Shown here: positions 21,950-33,644 of the stretch, in pieces
How the letters are laid out: every line of letters starts with the position of its first letter
Numbering within the stretch: the stretch's first letter is position 1
From: Saccharina japonica
Taxonomy: Eukaryota; Sar; Phaeophyceae; Laminariales; Laminariaceae
Assembly (NCBI GenBank): GCA_008828725.1
Contig: MEHQ01003258.1
Span: 145,305 to 209,304 of the forward strand
Direction: 5' to 3'
DNA length: 64,000 bases
Program-made: the position numbers and the translations under genes
The notes under the pieces: generated by a model
Database searches by the model: none
The model's input: only the letters and a program-made list of their open reading frames with translations
What the model was told of the DNA's origin: nothing

Positions 21950-22390
21950 TACGGAACTCTACCTTGGGAGGAGCAATGTTGGAACAGAACCGAAATGCCC
22001 AAATTAAATGGCCTGATAACCCATTTTACACTATTACGGTGAACAATAGTAAATATGACCAAATAATGTTGATAAAATAAGGGAAATATGTTGTTTTTTC
22101 TCTGTACAATAGGAGGTCTTGTTTACTATGGTCCTCCGAAATAAGTGGTTGTAACCGCAATATGATTCGCGGACGGAGGACGGGAGCGTCAAATCTAACT
22201 GGTCGACAACCATATACTGAGCCAACAGTTAGTTTGCTCGCGGAGGCGATTAGGACCTATGAGGGTGCACTATCGCAAGGTGGTGTTTCAAAGTTTAAAT
22301 CCCGCACGAGTAATACCTAGAGCTAGCCCCGTTCTCACTACCATGGTATAATTTAATGACTTGGATCGGGGCCCGTCGTCTCCATCTCTA
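21950..22390. repeat. Diverged repeat pair with 40060-40400
   Basis: Shared landmarks include CTTGGGAGG followed by CAATGTT, and AATGAC-TGGATCGGGGCCC. The spacing is similar, with indels. It may belong to the same old ~20-kb duplication or be an independent dispersed repeat. Confidence 0.5.
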
Positions 22391-22410
22391 GATTTTAAAT
22401 AGGGTTTTAC

Positions 22411-23166
22411 CCAAAATCAGGTACACCTGGTCACTTTGGTGACAAAAACAGGTACTACACTAAAATCAAGCACAAATCACGCGCTAAGACACCTGTCATT
22501 GGCCAGCCTCAAATCGTACCTGCGTTTGGCATGAGATGGCCAGGCACAACTGGACTAGTCTACTGTGTTTAGCTTTCAACTGATTTTTGGCGAATTTTGC
22601 GCCTATCAGAGGCCATACGTACACTTTCTCCTATACGCATGACAAGAAGATATCACCACACTACGTACATAATACCCGCCACAACGACTACAGAACGTAT
22701 CATACGCGCGCATACAGCACAGTGTACCTGTTGTAATATATTACGTACTGCTGCTTGCTGATACGGTACGGAGAGCGATCAGTTCGGTCTCAAATAAAAT
22801 CGAGGTTTTGTTCGTATGCTATCAATGTGGATACGACTATATACATACATACCTGGTAAATATAAGAATACGGAAATACACGCCGTATTACAGGCGTGAG
22901 TGTGATCACGAAAGCAATGAAAGCGTAGGACAGATATTAATACCCGTACCTGCCCGTACAGAAAATAGCATACAACATATATCAAGAGTTTGGAAGACAC
23001 ACACATTCGCTATCATTCTGCTGTTCAGGCGCAAATTCAAAAGTATGGTTTAATTTTTCTCACAGCTAAAAAGTCCTCAAAAACACCGTTCGTGGTGTGC
23101 GTTTTTTACTTGGTTTTAGCGTACACCTGATTTGGGGTAAAATGGATCAGGTATACCTGATTTTGG
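22411..23166. mobile_element. Inverted-repeat element, 756 bp, CCAAAATCAGGT ends
   Basis: Left end CCAAAATCAGGTACACCTG; right end, reverse-complemented, CCAAAATCAGGTATACCTG (18 of 19 match). An extra subterminal GTACACCTGATTTGG lies at 23121. No coding capacity. A related element with CCAAAAACGGGTAYACC ends is at 48135-48862. No convincing target duplication is visible, so the superfamily is open. Confidence 0.6.
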
Positions 23167-23415
23167 CATTTGCCCTTTCGAATATTAACTCGGACTGGGA
23201 CGGGTTCTCCAAGTGCCCATTGTGTACGGGTGCTACACGCCCAACAGACGAAGCTACGTTGTTCCTTCACACGTTCAATGGTGTGAAGTGCGATCGACAC
23301 TCGAGATGCAATGGTTTCACAACACACGAAGCTACGTTGTTCCTTCACACGTTCAATGGTGTGAAGTGAGATCGAAATAACTGCAACATGGTTCTAAACG
23401 CAGTTAAATTATCAC

Positions 23416-23493
23416 CTGCATTTTCGGCCGAGTTGTTGACCACATTCGTATTTCCGCTCACGAGGACTTCTGATGAAAAGACTGCCATACCAC
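23416..23493 (-). CDS. Beta-helix rung exon (Pmp-like), copy 2
   Basis: A 78-nt minus-strand exon coding GGMAVFSSEV, then SGNTNVVNNSAENAG and a closing Gly. Its acceptor is polypyrimidine-rich (TTCCTATTTCCAG) and its donor is GTGATA. Both boundaries are phase 1, as in the other three rung exons. It is one residue shorter than the 81-nt copies. Upstream, a frame coding LSSTSGTMCYQRSTPLTG occupies the place of the Cys-containing segment seen 5' of the 13.6 and 33.6 kb exons. Confidence 0.6.
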
Positions 23494-23894
23494 CTGGAAA
23501 TAGGAAATCAATTGACGCGGAAGAAGCGGTTGGCGTCATAGCACAAATTGTTAGGTAACCGGTTAGAGGCGTGCTTCTCTGGTAACACATCGTGCCCGAC
23601 GTGCTAGAGAGAATACATATTTGTGTCGAGGTTCCAGCACGAGCATCTGTATTCCCAACCCCAACCAGCATCTCTGAGAAACAATATGCGATCTTCTCGA
23701 TAGATGGTACAGTTCGCTGAGTCAATATGCACATGATTGTTGACGAAAACAATTGGGAATGCAAGTCGACAATGAACGTTTTCAGTGGCGTCCATTTGCG
23801 TGCTCAAACATACCCCGTTTATCGCGGCAATTGCTTGAATCGACACAACGGTCAACGTTCGGTGGCATCGAATAGGTGTATTAACTGCACACAA
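23494..23894 (-). pseudogene. Possible upstream coding relics of the beta-helix gene
   Basis: Minus frames here read protein-like pieces such as HCRLAFPIVFVNNHVHIDSA (23.7 kb), with the hydrophobic/Asn pattern of beta-helix strands, and a Cys-rich stretch near 23.6 kb. Frame changes and missing splice consensus prevent an exon model. Confidence 0.3.
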
Positions 23895-25032
23895 AACGAC
23901 CGTGCTTATGGAAACTGGTCAATTCCAACTTTCGACCGCGTGAGTCGGCTTGGGTGGCTTTAATCCAGTTCGAACCACCGTTTGTGTGACAGTGCGTGGA
24001 AATATCAGCGGCTAGCAAGAGGTGATCCCACTCTAAGGAACCATAAGCTCAAGCAGAGATGGTTACGCTAGCTTCCCGCCGTGGCTGGCGTATGCCAGAC
24101 ACTTTATGCCCTGGTGCCGGTAGCAACGGGCAATCCTCGATCGCAGTGCCCGTGGGGCTACCGCGAGATAACGAGGCCGGAACAAATATAGAGCGAAGAC
24201 ACCCACGATGTAGAGCACCAAACACCAATGGTGGGGGCAATCCGATCGATGGGGTCTGTCGGTGTAGCTTTCGGGTACACGACGTGGGGCCTTTGATATT
24301 TTTGTGTTGGTTGGTAAAAATGTCGTACTTGAAGCTAAATTCAACGTGTTCATCGGGTATGATACTCGCTCTTGAGACCTACACCGTTTGGCGACGTTGC
24401 AGGCCACGGCCGAACTCTCTGGAATCCGTTGTCGAGCAGACTCGAGTAGACTGCACGCAAAATAATCCAATGACGTGGAAAGGCGGTAATAGTTGAACAA
24501 CATTATTAGTAATTTCTTGTTTTTGGTTCTAGAACGCGGGCCCAAAAGAAACACACAGACCTTCTTAGCACTTTGTCTTTTTGAGAGATTATTACCATAC
24601 CACGTGCTCTCGTAGGATCGTACGTTTAATTCCTGTATGCATATGTCGTAGGTGGGAATAACCATTCCACCCACTCGCGAAAAAACCAGCGGACGTTCCT
24701 TGAAAACCATTTATTTAAGGGCTCTGCAGCCATGGTGCCAGCCCCAGGTGCGCGAAACTAATACTTTCTCCGATTTCGATATTGTTGGTGCTATTTCCGC
24801 ACAAGATTTAGTTAAATAATGTCAGGGTTAGGGCAGAGCCTACAAACGACGGTTTCCTACTGTAGAGTATCGGCCGTTGTCGGATAAACCACGAACAATG
24901 GGTGGGCCGACGTCGGGGAGACAACCTATTCCTGCACGTTTCTCGGTGTCCTCAAAGCTTGAAGCTCAATGCCATGCATCTGCTAGACACACTAGCCGTT
25001 TACCACATTTTGGGGTTCGAGGATTTCCTCAC
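23895..25032. other. No gene established
   Basis: Overlapping open frames exist on both strands (24059-24496 plus, 24063-24710 minus). The minus one has a hydrophobic stretch (HHWCLVLYIVGVFALYLF) followed by Arg-rich residues. This fits a membrane exon of the neighbouring beta-helix gene, but no homologous copy was found to support it. Confidence 0.3.
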
Positions 25033-25113
25033 CTCCAAGCCAACCAGCCTTGTTGTCGATCAAAGCGATACTGCCATCCATGCCGACTGTAGAATTATGC
25101 GCATACACACCAC
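25033..25113 (-). CDS. Beta-helix rung exon (Pmp-like), copy 3
   Basis: An 81-nt minus-strand exon coding GGVYAHNSTVGMDGSIALI, then DNKAGWLGG. Acceptor TACCTGCTGGCAG, donor GTGAGG, both in phase 1. It lies 1.5 kb 5' of the rung exon at 23416-23493 on the same strand and is phase-compatible with it, so the two could belong to one transcript. The pattern is GG[hydrophobic]Y at the start of the rung and a D/N-N-K/S-A turn at the end. Confidence 0.62.
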
Positions 25114-27148
25114 CTGCCAGCAGGTACGTATAAGACCGAGAGGTAAAGGCGAGGGCGGCGTGTGTCTCTGGATCACCGAACGAAGGACTTGATGATCTAC
25201 TTTCGAGTCACAATTTGATACATGGTAGACATACTACGTAGGTACGCTGCAATATAACTGGAGTGCTAGTGGAGCTCACAACCAGCGTCAAGCCGCACAC
25301 TAGGCGGACCCATGCTTGGAACGACTGTGGCGGCATTGATTCGCCTTGCCCCCTCCTTTGTGTTTTCGGTTTGGATACACGTCCCGGAACAAGATGAATG
25401 TACAAGTAAAAGACGGCGCATACCGAAACAGAGATCGGAGTAATGATTTCCTCGCCATAAATATAGTGGGTTGATAAACCTGCCGATGATTGTACCGGTT
25501 CATCAAATACACAAATGTGGCTCCAGTATACAAGTTTATCTGTTGTCAGTGTTTGTCTACGGCCGCGTAAAGTCGTCGGCATGAGCGTATTGGACAGCCA
25601 CCATCAGAATACCTCAGCCAACCAGCGGAGAGCCGCACGTTGGTGTCGGACCCGCCGGTAGTGTATTGAAATGTCCGATAGGGGTTATGTCGTCGTGAAA
25701 ACAGGAATGGTACGGCCGAAGGCCCGAGGTGGTGTCCCGCGAACAAACCATATTTGCCGAGTTTTTCTTGGAGCCCCATTCGAAACAAGGGATAATCACG
25801 TACCTACATCCTTGGATACCGTGAAAAGACACGAAGACGTGTCAAATACACGTCATTACCCCTCGAGACCCAACTCGTTGTGGCGATACAAAACCCTCGT
25901 CGTCGGTGGCGAAGAACACCGTAAGGCGAACATAACGCACCTTCCTCACGGAAAAGAGCAGGAAACAAGCGTATATCCAGCAGTTCTACATTAGAAAACG
26001 ATCTACCACGTGCCTGGAACGGTCGACCGTGAATTTGTCTCGCATGCCCGTTTCTTAATACTCCAACGGAAATACGAAACGTCCGCTGTCCAGTACATAT
26101 ATAAAATGTAATGGTGTCCATCGGCGCTTAGCTGGTACTCAAACCTGGTTTCAGCAGGACAAAATATAAACAACTCAACATGTATAGTGTCGTATGCAAC
26201 ATCAATACCTACGATACAGCGAATTATGATGATGTTTTCACTAACTTGACGAGACCCAGGTGGTCATCCGTCCACGAGCATTGCCGTAGTGATGCATTGA
26301 ACCTTGTAAAAGGAATTGTATATATATTATAGCCGATAGCACTCGACGACGTCATATATCTGCAAGTTATTCAACTGCAATGGGCTTACAGTAATGTCCG
26401 CCCAACGAACTATTTGTTTGTTGATTCGGACGACTACGCGCCGTTCTGCGGCTCTTGCAGGTCAGTAAGGTACCACATACACCAACGTTCAAGCCCAAGG
26501 TTCAAGCGGTTTTTCTGGGGGAAGACAACGAGGTGTTCAACTTGAACCTGCTTGTGGTGCTACGCCGAACGAGGTAAGGAACGCCGTTAAATATTTAACC
26601 GAGCGGTCGAAAATTCTTCGTAGGAGCCTTTTGATCTGTATTATACGAGTGAGCACAGCATGTTGTGCGACGCTTAGATCTGAACACTCATCAGTTGGAA
26701 AGCTGTACGCGACGAGGCAGCCGTGTACTCCAGCGACGACGTATGCATTGCTTTGCCAACTCATGCGAAGTACGTAATATCGTTAACCGATCAAATGCCA
26801 ACTACGTGTGGGTTAAACACCGCGACAGGTAAAGTAATCTCAATGTAAGCCACCTGGGTGAAAGAGACTGTGAAGATAGCCGCCCGAGTCCGATGGCCGA
26901 TGGAGTATTCACCTTACGGTAGTTTGAGTGAGTAGTCGCAAATTTTAGGAGTAAGTTGAGGCAGGGAAAATCGACAATATGTCCCTCTAAGTATTGCGTA
27001 TTCAGTTGGGGTTTACGTCGTTGTCAAATATGAAGATATGCCTTTCACGACATGTGGGCGATAAACAGTGCCAGGGGTTGAGCCAGAAGCCACACTCGTC
27101 GATGCAACGTGTTGGAGTGTTTTTCGGTGAGCATATAGGTAGTAATGT
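25114..27148. other. No gene established
   Basis: Several minus-strand frames (25208-25582, 25804-26121, 26537-26764) have stretches of protein-like composition, including a hydrophobic LVCGLTLVVSSTSTPVIL. None matches another copy in the window or a family I know. Possible further exons of the beta-helix gene. Confidence 0.3.
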
Positions 27149-27890
27149 TCACAGATGCTCCGAGTATACTCGATACTCCGGGTATACTTGGAGTATCGAG
27201 TTTGTTTCGTACTCCGAGTACTGAAAGTAATAGAGTACTGGTGGTCTAAATACTCGGAGTTCTTGGAGTATGAGCAGTACTGGAGGCCCAAATGCTGGAG
27301 TACTGGGAGTATGAGGAGTACTTATATTCGAGTACAAAAAGTACTCGGAGTACAAACATCTAAATTACTCCGAGTACTCCGAGTATCAAGAGTATTGAAC
27401 ACCGAAATACTGCGAGTACACGAAGTGCCTGGAGTGTTTAGTTTGTCTCTAAAATACTATAATTATACTCGCAGGTAATGGGAGCATCTGTGGATTTTGA
27501 AATGCTATAAACGCCAGTCACATGCTCCCAGAATCTGGGAGGAATGACGGCCGAGTCTTAAAAAATGCAACGAAGCCCCTAAGGTACTTCACACTCCGAG
27601 TATACTCCGAGTATCGAGTAAATTTCGTGCTCCGAGTGAGTATTAAAGTACTGGCGGCCTGAATACTCGGAGTACTTAAGAGTATGAGCAGTACTGAAGC
27701 CCCAAATACTCGGGGTACAAGGTGTACCCGCAGTATCGGACCCCGAAATGCTCCGAGTACAAGCAGTATCGAGAGTGTTCATACCCGAAATACTCCGAGT
27801 ACGAGCAGTACGCGGAGTATCGGACCCCGAAATACTCCGAGTACGCGAAGTACCTGAAGTACTTTATCTCCAATAGAGTGTTTGCGATAG
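27149..27890 (-). repeat. ACTCGGAGTA-rich dispersed element, reverse copy
   Basis: Reverse-complement of the arrangement at 6740-7450 and 41085-42360. One half is bounded by inverted CACAGATGCTCC words at 27149 and about 27494 (346 bp). The other extends to 27890. The half junction carries GCTATAAACGCCAGTCAC, as in the other copies. Confidence 0.78.
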
Positions 27891-28190
27891 AAGTAAAAAT
27901 GTATACGTATATACTTTCCTTCCGCTCAAAAAAGTCAATTACCTTCCCCTCCTGGTTTCGGTGTGTTTGCGATAGAAGTAAACAAACTCCTGCAGGCGAC
28001 GCCTCCGAAGATGATAAGGGAAGTGGGGTGAGGCAATGCTGCGAACCAAACAAACAACAAAACAGGAAAACAAAAAGTAGCGTATACGAGAGGAACGGCA
28101 GCCCAGCAACGGTGGCGGCGGCAGGGGTATGACCGCAGTGCCGCAGCTGCTATCCTACTACCGCAAGCAGCAGCACCGGTCACTGCAGCT
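27891..28190. other. No gene seen
   Basis: A GTTTGCGATAGAAGTAAA segment occurs twice (27880s and 27966). Otherwise featureless. Confidence 0.4.
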
Positions 28191-28195
28191 ACGTG

Positions 28196-28225
28196 GCGGC
28201 AGCCCCAGCAGCAGCGGCAGCAGCG

Positions 28226-28261
<36 letters not shown>

Positions 28262-28273
28262 GCAGAGCAGCAG
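28196..28273 (+). repeat. Interrupted CAG/CGG microsatellite
   Basis: CAG units with CGG and CAA interruptions in a GC-rich island (about 28.1-28.7 kb). Long frames across it on both strands are poly-Ala, poly-Cys or poly-Ser shadows. Confidence 0.95.
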
Positions 28274-30169
28274 AAACAACAGCTTCCGTTTTTGCCTTTT
28301 TCGATTTTGCGCCGGACTATTCTTGTCGTCGTGTGCTGCTCCTGCTGCTGCCCACGACCTACGCGCGACACCGCGCCGGCACGCTCCGCTCCAAGCCCGC
28401 CCGGGGCCGACATATATAGACCGTGGCGGCGCGCCGCCGCTGCTGCTAGTGCTGCTAGTGCTGCTACCGCAGTGTGATGAACTTGAAATGATACACGACG
28501 ATCTATCATCCTGTCGTGCTCTACGAGCAAGGCAGTACGAGTACGTCTCCATACGAGTACGACTCGTACGAGTAAGGAGTAGTTCTTCTGAACAGCGCAT
28601 CCTCCACGACACCAAGCCGGCGAGAGCGTACCGTAGCGGGCCGCCAGCAGTCCGCCGGCGCCGCGTTAGCAAAATCCAGCACCGCTTGTCAGTATCATAC
28701 TGTAGCTACACCTCTCGAGCCTCTGCGCTCCCACCGGTCGTTGTGTTGTGTAGAGCAAGCAGCAAGGTTGGGGCTCTAGTTGGGGCCTATGGGAGACATC
28801 TCCCATAATTTGGGGCGTTCTGCGTCGGTAGAATGCTCGGTGCGTGTAGGCCAATCAAACTGAGAGACAAAAGTTACCGTAACTTTTGATCAAAAACATA
28901 CTTTTCTAAAGTAATTTTTTGCCGTTTTTTCAAAATTTTACCTCAAATCCTTCCTTCGGCAGAGTTTTTAAAGAAGTAAAAGTCTAAAACAAAAAAACGC
29001 AAACACTCCAATACTGCTCACTTTACTCCAACGTGCTCGGAGCATCTGTGTAATGGTTGAACAAGGGAAACGATAGGGACGCCACGTAAAACAGGAAATA
29101 TAGCCGGTCCTCTGACAATACGTCGGCTGAAATCTGATGCGATATATCAGGAACACCGCTAAAGGCAACGGCTAACACGTGCGACAATGGCGTCCAGCCT
29201 CGCAAGCGGTCGTAGACGGTCAACACGAACGAGGAGATCGCTACGAACGCTAAAACAACTATGATGGAAGTTTTGTTTGGAGGAATCATGTCACTTTGGT
29301 TTTCCCGGTACGATCGACACTTTGTCATGTTTTATTATTAATAGCTGTGGGATAGGGCGGAGTTAGCTCTGTACCTCGCATAATGCGATGTGCGTAATTG
29401 AGAAAAGCTCCATACTCTTAGTAGGAAATGCTTCGTGAAGTACATTGGTACGGCGACAACACTTGCATTAAATACTGCATCGACGAAATTCCTTAAACAT
29501 GTTTTGTCCGTAAAAAAACACGAGTCTTACGAAAAGCTAATGGAAATGGCTCTTTGTGAAACGAGCAAAGCTCCGTCTGCTGAGCACTTGAGTGCCGCAC
29601 ATAAATTCGAACGACCATGCAGAAGGGGGAGGGGGGGGGGTGTACTTCATTTTCATGCATGGCCGTAGTCATATGACCATAGACCCTCGCATCCCTACAA
29701 TGCCGGGACGGAGCAAGTCGGGTTTTCACCGACCAGGCAGACATTGCTAGCACCAAGCGCGAAGCGCCGGGAGGTGTTGGGCGAGTCGCATGAAGGGTGA
29801 GCTGCATCTTACTAAAATCCGCTTGTCAGGCGGAATTGCATATGGATGACAGCTTCAATGAGTTAATTTAATGTCTGGTGTTGATACTTCCTGAGACAGC
29901 TGGGAGCACTATGTATCTGCCTCACGAATGCCTTACCATATCACACTACGTGATACGATCATTCCCCTTGTGCGGAGATGAGGTTATCAACCCCGCACAA
30001 ATGATCTACCCGACCGCCAGCACGGGTGACCGCCAGAAAAAACAACAAAAACAAACGGTACCCTGGTTGTCGAGCTCACGCAGTGAGAGGCATGGTTTAC
30101 AGCGTCGTCGCCAGGCGACGCCAGCCCAACCTATACATATATCATATATATAGAGTGGGGGGGGGGTAC
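28274..30169. other. GC-rich then AT-rich; no gene established
   Basis: The GC-rich part (to 28.7 kb) contains GTACGAGTACG-type palindromes. A terminal fragment of the ACTCGGAGTA element (ending GGAGCATCTGTG) is at 28990-29052. A minus frame at 29023-29328 has two or three hydrophobic segments (SIIVVLAFVAISSFVLTVY; LYFLFYVASLSFPLF) and could be a membrane exon, but it overlaps the repeat fragment. Confidence 0.35.
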
Positions 30170-31120
30170 TTATTTGTTGCTCGTTTGGATCATGTCATCA
30201 TTGACCACGCATCCCTTTTCAGCCGGAGCACCGGTCCTACGATCCATAGAGACGCGTCCAACAGCTGGGGTCCCCTTGCGTTGCCCATATATATATGACA
30301 TGGAAACGTTTTGCTACTATTTTCCGCTTCTGTTTTCGCTGTCTGTGGCCACCATCAACCTCGAAGGATAGCAATCCTTTTCTCGCTACAATCTAGTGTA
30401 CCAACCTTATCCATGGCACATTCGTCTACTTTACTCATCACGTTCTCTAACATATCCCGTTCCTCCTTGTACATGTCACATTATCCCACTATCTAGGTTC
30501 TACTTTCTATTACTTTGCCACATTACCACATCTGTGAGTTTACTTCCTTCTCAGCCCGGCTACTGGTGTACGTCTTATTTCTGAATAATGCCGGTTATCT
30601 GCACTAAATCACAGTTTCAGCGTTATCACGAAGTCCACTGGGCCGTCCAAACTATTCTCCATTCCTACCCCTTCTCGTAACCGCCCGTTTCCACTCAATT
30701 TCTTAGCGCTTGCCTTTCCCTTTTTTTATCTTTCGTTTATACTTCTGTATTGTGTCCCCAACCTTCTCTATTGCCAACACCTTGTCTTGGGCTCCTCCTG
30801 CATCCTTCAATACTTGCTCGACTACGCTGTCCCACTATGTTACAGCGCACCCTCTAGTGCATTCCTCCCATACAGCTCTATCAGCTATGGCTGGCAACCT
30901 TTTTTTTGGCATGTTCTTTACTTTATATTGCAATTCCATCATTCTCATGTGTCTGCTTGTCTCAATCATGTACGTCCCCAGTTTTGCTCTTAGTATCGTT
31001 TTACTCGTCGCACTTACGTAACCCAGTACGTTTTTAGCTGCTGTCCTCGGTAGTACCGGTAGCAGCTGTTTTGTTGGAACTTCGCGTTCCCTTCCCAAAC
31101 CTCCCCTGCATTTTTTATGA
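30170..31120 (-). pseudogene. Non-LTR retrotransposon ORF, 3' part, decayed
   Basis: The minus strand reads the C-terminal part of a reverse-transcriptase polyprotein downstream of the RT core. Segments in order include TSKTILRAKLGTYMIETSR, MELQYKVKNMPKKRLPAI, a WDSVVEQVLKD block, a YKEERDMLENVMSKVDE block, WWPQTAKTE, and a stop-proximal KGCVVND. The sequence TYTSSR...CGKVIESRT has the Cys/His spacing of the C-terminal zinc-knuckle region in such elements. Numerous in-frame stops and frameshifts make it inactive. It is 5'-truncated, as expected of target-primed insertion. Family recognition is from memory of brown algal repeats, not from a search. Confidence 0.7.
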
Positions 31121-31570
31121 GGAGTTCAGTACAATCACATTCATGAAGATAGGGGGAATACGTCCCAAGCGGTTTGACGGCAGAGGCTGACTGATGTGTT
31201 TCCTTGCCTCAGAGGGAATGCCGCATGAAACATTGATTAGACGCCGTAACTTTAACGTCCACGCCAACTAGAACTTGTGTTGAACACTTTACTAACTGAA
31301 TTTGACCATAGGTCCGTGCAATGTAAAGGTGGCATCTTTATTTCCCATGGCGAAGAGGTGATCACCTGGAGTGATGCTATATACGCACGCACGGTTTACG
31401 GCGTATAAAACACCACCAGGCCGTCAAGCCCGAACCGATCCCAACGACAAACGGTATTATCAAACGCATATCGTTTCGTGTAATATATGGCGCAACGAAA
31501 CTACAGCAATACAATAATAAAACCGAACCCTCACACACCGTTCACCCTTTAATGTGTCGGAATGCACGGA
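31121..31570. other. No gene seen
   Basis: Unique-looking DNA upstream of the truncated retroelement. No motif recognised. Confidence 0.4.
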
Positions 31571-31988
31571 TACACAATTTTAACATAATGCGTACAATAT
31601 GTCTGCAACATATCTGCGATCCGTCTCTTGCCGTAGGCTTACCAATCTTTAGCGGTTTAGTTAAACCCCAGGCTCGGCAATCCTGGAGCTACGTCTCGAA
31701 AAAGGTGTACTCTAACTTACACAATATCCATTCGCGTCGTTCGAAAACCCAACGGGGAAAAATTGCCCATTACCGGGTAGTCTACAGTAAATCAACCCCA
31801 AAGTGTTTCGGTTATATCTATACGACCGTCGAGGCGATCAACACTTATCGACACCGAAAAACGTGTACCATACACCAGTAACTCCTACGGTAACAAAGCT
31901 GATAAGCAGGCAACTTTGAAGAGATTCCGCCCACGTTGACTGCTGCGTTAGGTTTCGTGAGGCAAAACGTGCATGTGCATCTTAGTGC

Positions 31989-32062
31989 TTCAGGTGGTCT
32001 AGTGGTTAACTTCAAGTACTACTCCTTGTTGCGGTCGAGAGGTCGAGTCTTCGTGTGGAGGT
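31989..32062 (+). repeat. tRNA-like sequence (pseudogene or SINE head)
   Basis: GGTGGTCTAGTGGTTAA matches the D-arm / pol III box A of eukaryotic tRNAs. GGTCGAGTC about 35 nt downstream resembles box B (GGTTCGANTCC). Acceptor-stem pairing is partial and the anticodon arm is unconvincing, so this is unlikely to be a functional tRNA. It could be the promoter end of a SINE. Confidence 0.5.
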
Positions 32063-32206
32063 TTGTTTGTATATAATGGCATCAACTGTCGACGGCGTAT
32101 ATTATACCGCGGGTAGGCACAATTAAACACGAGTCTACGGCGGCAAACGGTGTTGAGCTCATCCGGCGATAGTCATGCACAGCTCTACCGTGATGGGGGC
32201 TGCTAC

Positions 32207-32275
32207 TCATTTGGTGTTTGCCTCATTCAGTTTATCATTGACCACGAATCCCTTTGGAGATGGAGAACACGTACC
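32207..32275 (-). pseudogene. 3' tail of a second non-LTR retrotransposon copy
   Basis: The minus strand reads SPSPKGFVVNDKLNEANTK and a stop, matching the corresponding end APAEKGCVVNDDMIQTSNK and stop at 30170. Similarity fades within about 70 bp of the stop, so the copy is extremely 5'-truncated. Confidence 0.6.
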
Positions 32276-32309
32276 GTGGTGGTGGTGGGGGGGGGCAATG
32301 GCCTTCTTA

Positions 32310-32450
32310 GTGCACCCAAAACTATGTTTCGACAAGGAGGAGGTAGAAGCGAGAAGGGAAAATGTCATGAATGACATCGCAAATGGAACAGTTGCCAAGA
32401 CTGCTCAAGCGTTTTGCACTAAAACACACACTGTACAACATATGCTTTAG
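32310..32450 (+). pseudogene. Possible helix-turn-helix relic
   Basis: The plus frame ends with EEVEARRENVMNDIANGTV, AKTAQAFCTKTHTVQHML and a stop. The pattern of a DIANG-type turn, a K-A-A helix and a terminal T-x-x-x-L resembles the psq/pogo-type helix-turn-helix of Tc1/mariner transposases. This is only a short motif resemblance in a frame that otherwise runs through a G-rich tract. Confidence 0.25.
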
Positions 32451-32779
32451 AATATGTTTGAGTCTTGAGGGTAGACGTCTCTACGTCAACGCACAATACA
32501 CAGTGAGCAATTAATAATGTCCACTTGAATGTTGGGTTGGGCGCCCTTATTCGTATGCAATGTGTTTCACCCGCCGTCGTCAGATCCGACAATATGGGCT
32601 GGCTACGTTTTAGGGTGGGACTAAAGTTAGTGGTTATGTATGTTTTAATGTTATACTCGTGAATACATATACCTCACCGGTATGCGTGAGTGTTGTGATC
32701 GGGCTTACCTCGTACTCAACTAGCGCAATATCTTCAAATGGGACATATGTATGTATGTGGATTGTGTACTGTATCCATA

Positions 32780-33040
32780 TCAAGCCACTGTAGCCCGCAA
32801 GACGAACTCATCGGTACAACCAGGGCCTGTCCTGACACTCGTTCCTAGATATTCGTTTGCCAATTTCGTGGTCGCGAACCGTATTACGTAATATATAGGC
32901 ATGCAAGTCAAGCTGCGGAATACCCCGATAAGGTCGGCAGAACAAGGACTGGAGTGGGTTAAAATCGTAAGGTTATTGAGAGGGGAGGTATGAAGCACAA
33001 CTGTGACAATTGGTAAATTTCCCACCCGAACAAGTTCCAT
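32780..33040 (-). pseudogene. RFATTK exon of the duplicated beta-helix gene, copy 2
   Basis: Paralogue of 12893-13132: the minus strand codes a segment ending YYVIRFATTKLANEY. The lower residue conservation outside RFATTK and the lack of a shared open frame across the whole segment suggest decay since duplication. Confidence 0.42.
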
Positions 33041-33563
33041 CTAATGGGCTAGGAGCTAATGGGGTAGTAAATGTTTCCGATGTACGGTGTAGGGAGGTGC
33101 ACGGCAAATGTACACCCGTGTTATTTCTGGTGCTGCTGTGGCTCTTCCTAGATTTATGATAAGAGCGCCATTCTCGAAACTCAGATCGCCATACTGTAGT
33201 CAATCTTGCCAGGTCGTAAAATCGTAAACACGAACGACTTAATGGACCCCCTTGTTCATACCGTAAAAAATTGCCATACCCGACCCGGCAGGCGTATTCT
33301 GGGCCGGCCGCTTAACATTATGATTAGATACACCTTGAAGTCCGTGACAACCGAATGGTCGCGTACAGCATCCACAAATAGCAGCGTGGCCCATATGTAT
33401 GACCTGGACATGTCTATGGATCTTCAACAGTTGTCACACGGCTGTGCCTATCTGTTGCCTGCAGCGTTGTTAAACTTATCATTCACAAGTTACCATATCT
33501 GCTTGTTGACCGTATAATCACAAACACTATCAACACCTGTCGCAACGCGATGACGTTTCTCAC

Positions 33564-33644
33564 CTCCATACTCATGGGCCGAGTTGTTGGTGAAATCGGT
33601 GTTGCCATCCATGTGCAACTCGGACGAGACGGCAAACGCAGCAC
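33564..33644 (-). CDS. Beta-helix rung exon (Pmp-like), copy 4
   Basis: An 81-nt minus-strand exon coding AAFAVSSELHMDGNTDF, then TNNSAHEYGG. It has the best splice context of the four: acceptor CCGTCTCTTGCAG, donor GTGAGA, both phase 1. It shares MDG-x-TDF-x-NNSA with the exon at 13644-13724, its partner in the ~19.9-kb duplication. Further 5' the minus strand codes IVMCLACTPVRC, the counterpart of HVMCPACVPVWR at 13.9 kb. Confidence 0.65.

Noticed and set aside
27935..28672. 245-codon minus-strand frame with poly-Cys
   Set aside because: A product of the CAG/CGG microsatellite and GC-rich flanks. Several frames on both strands are equally open.
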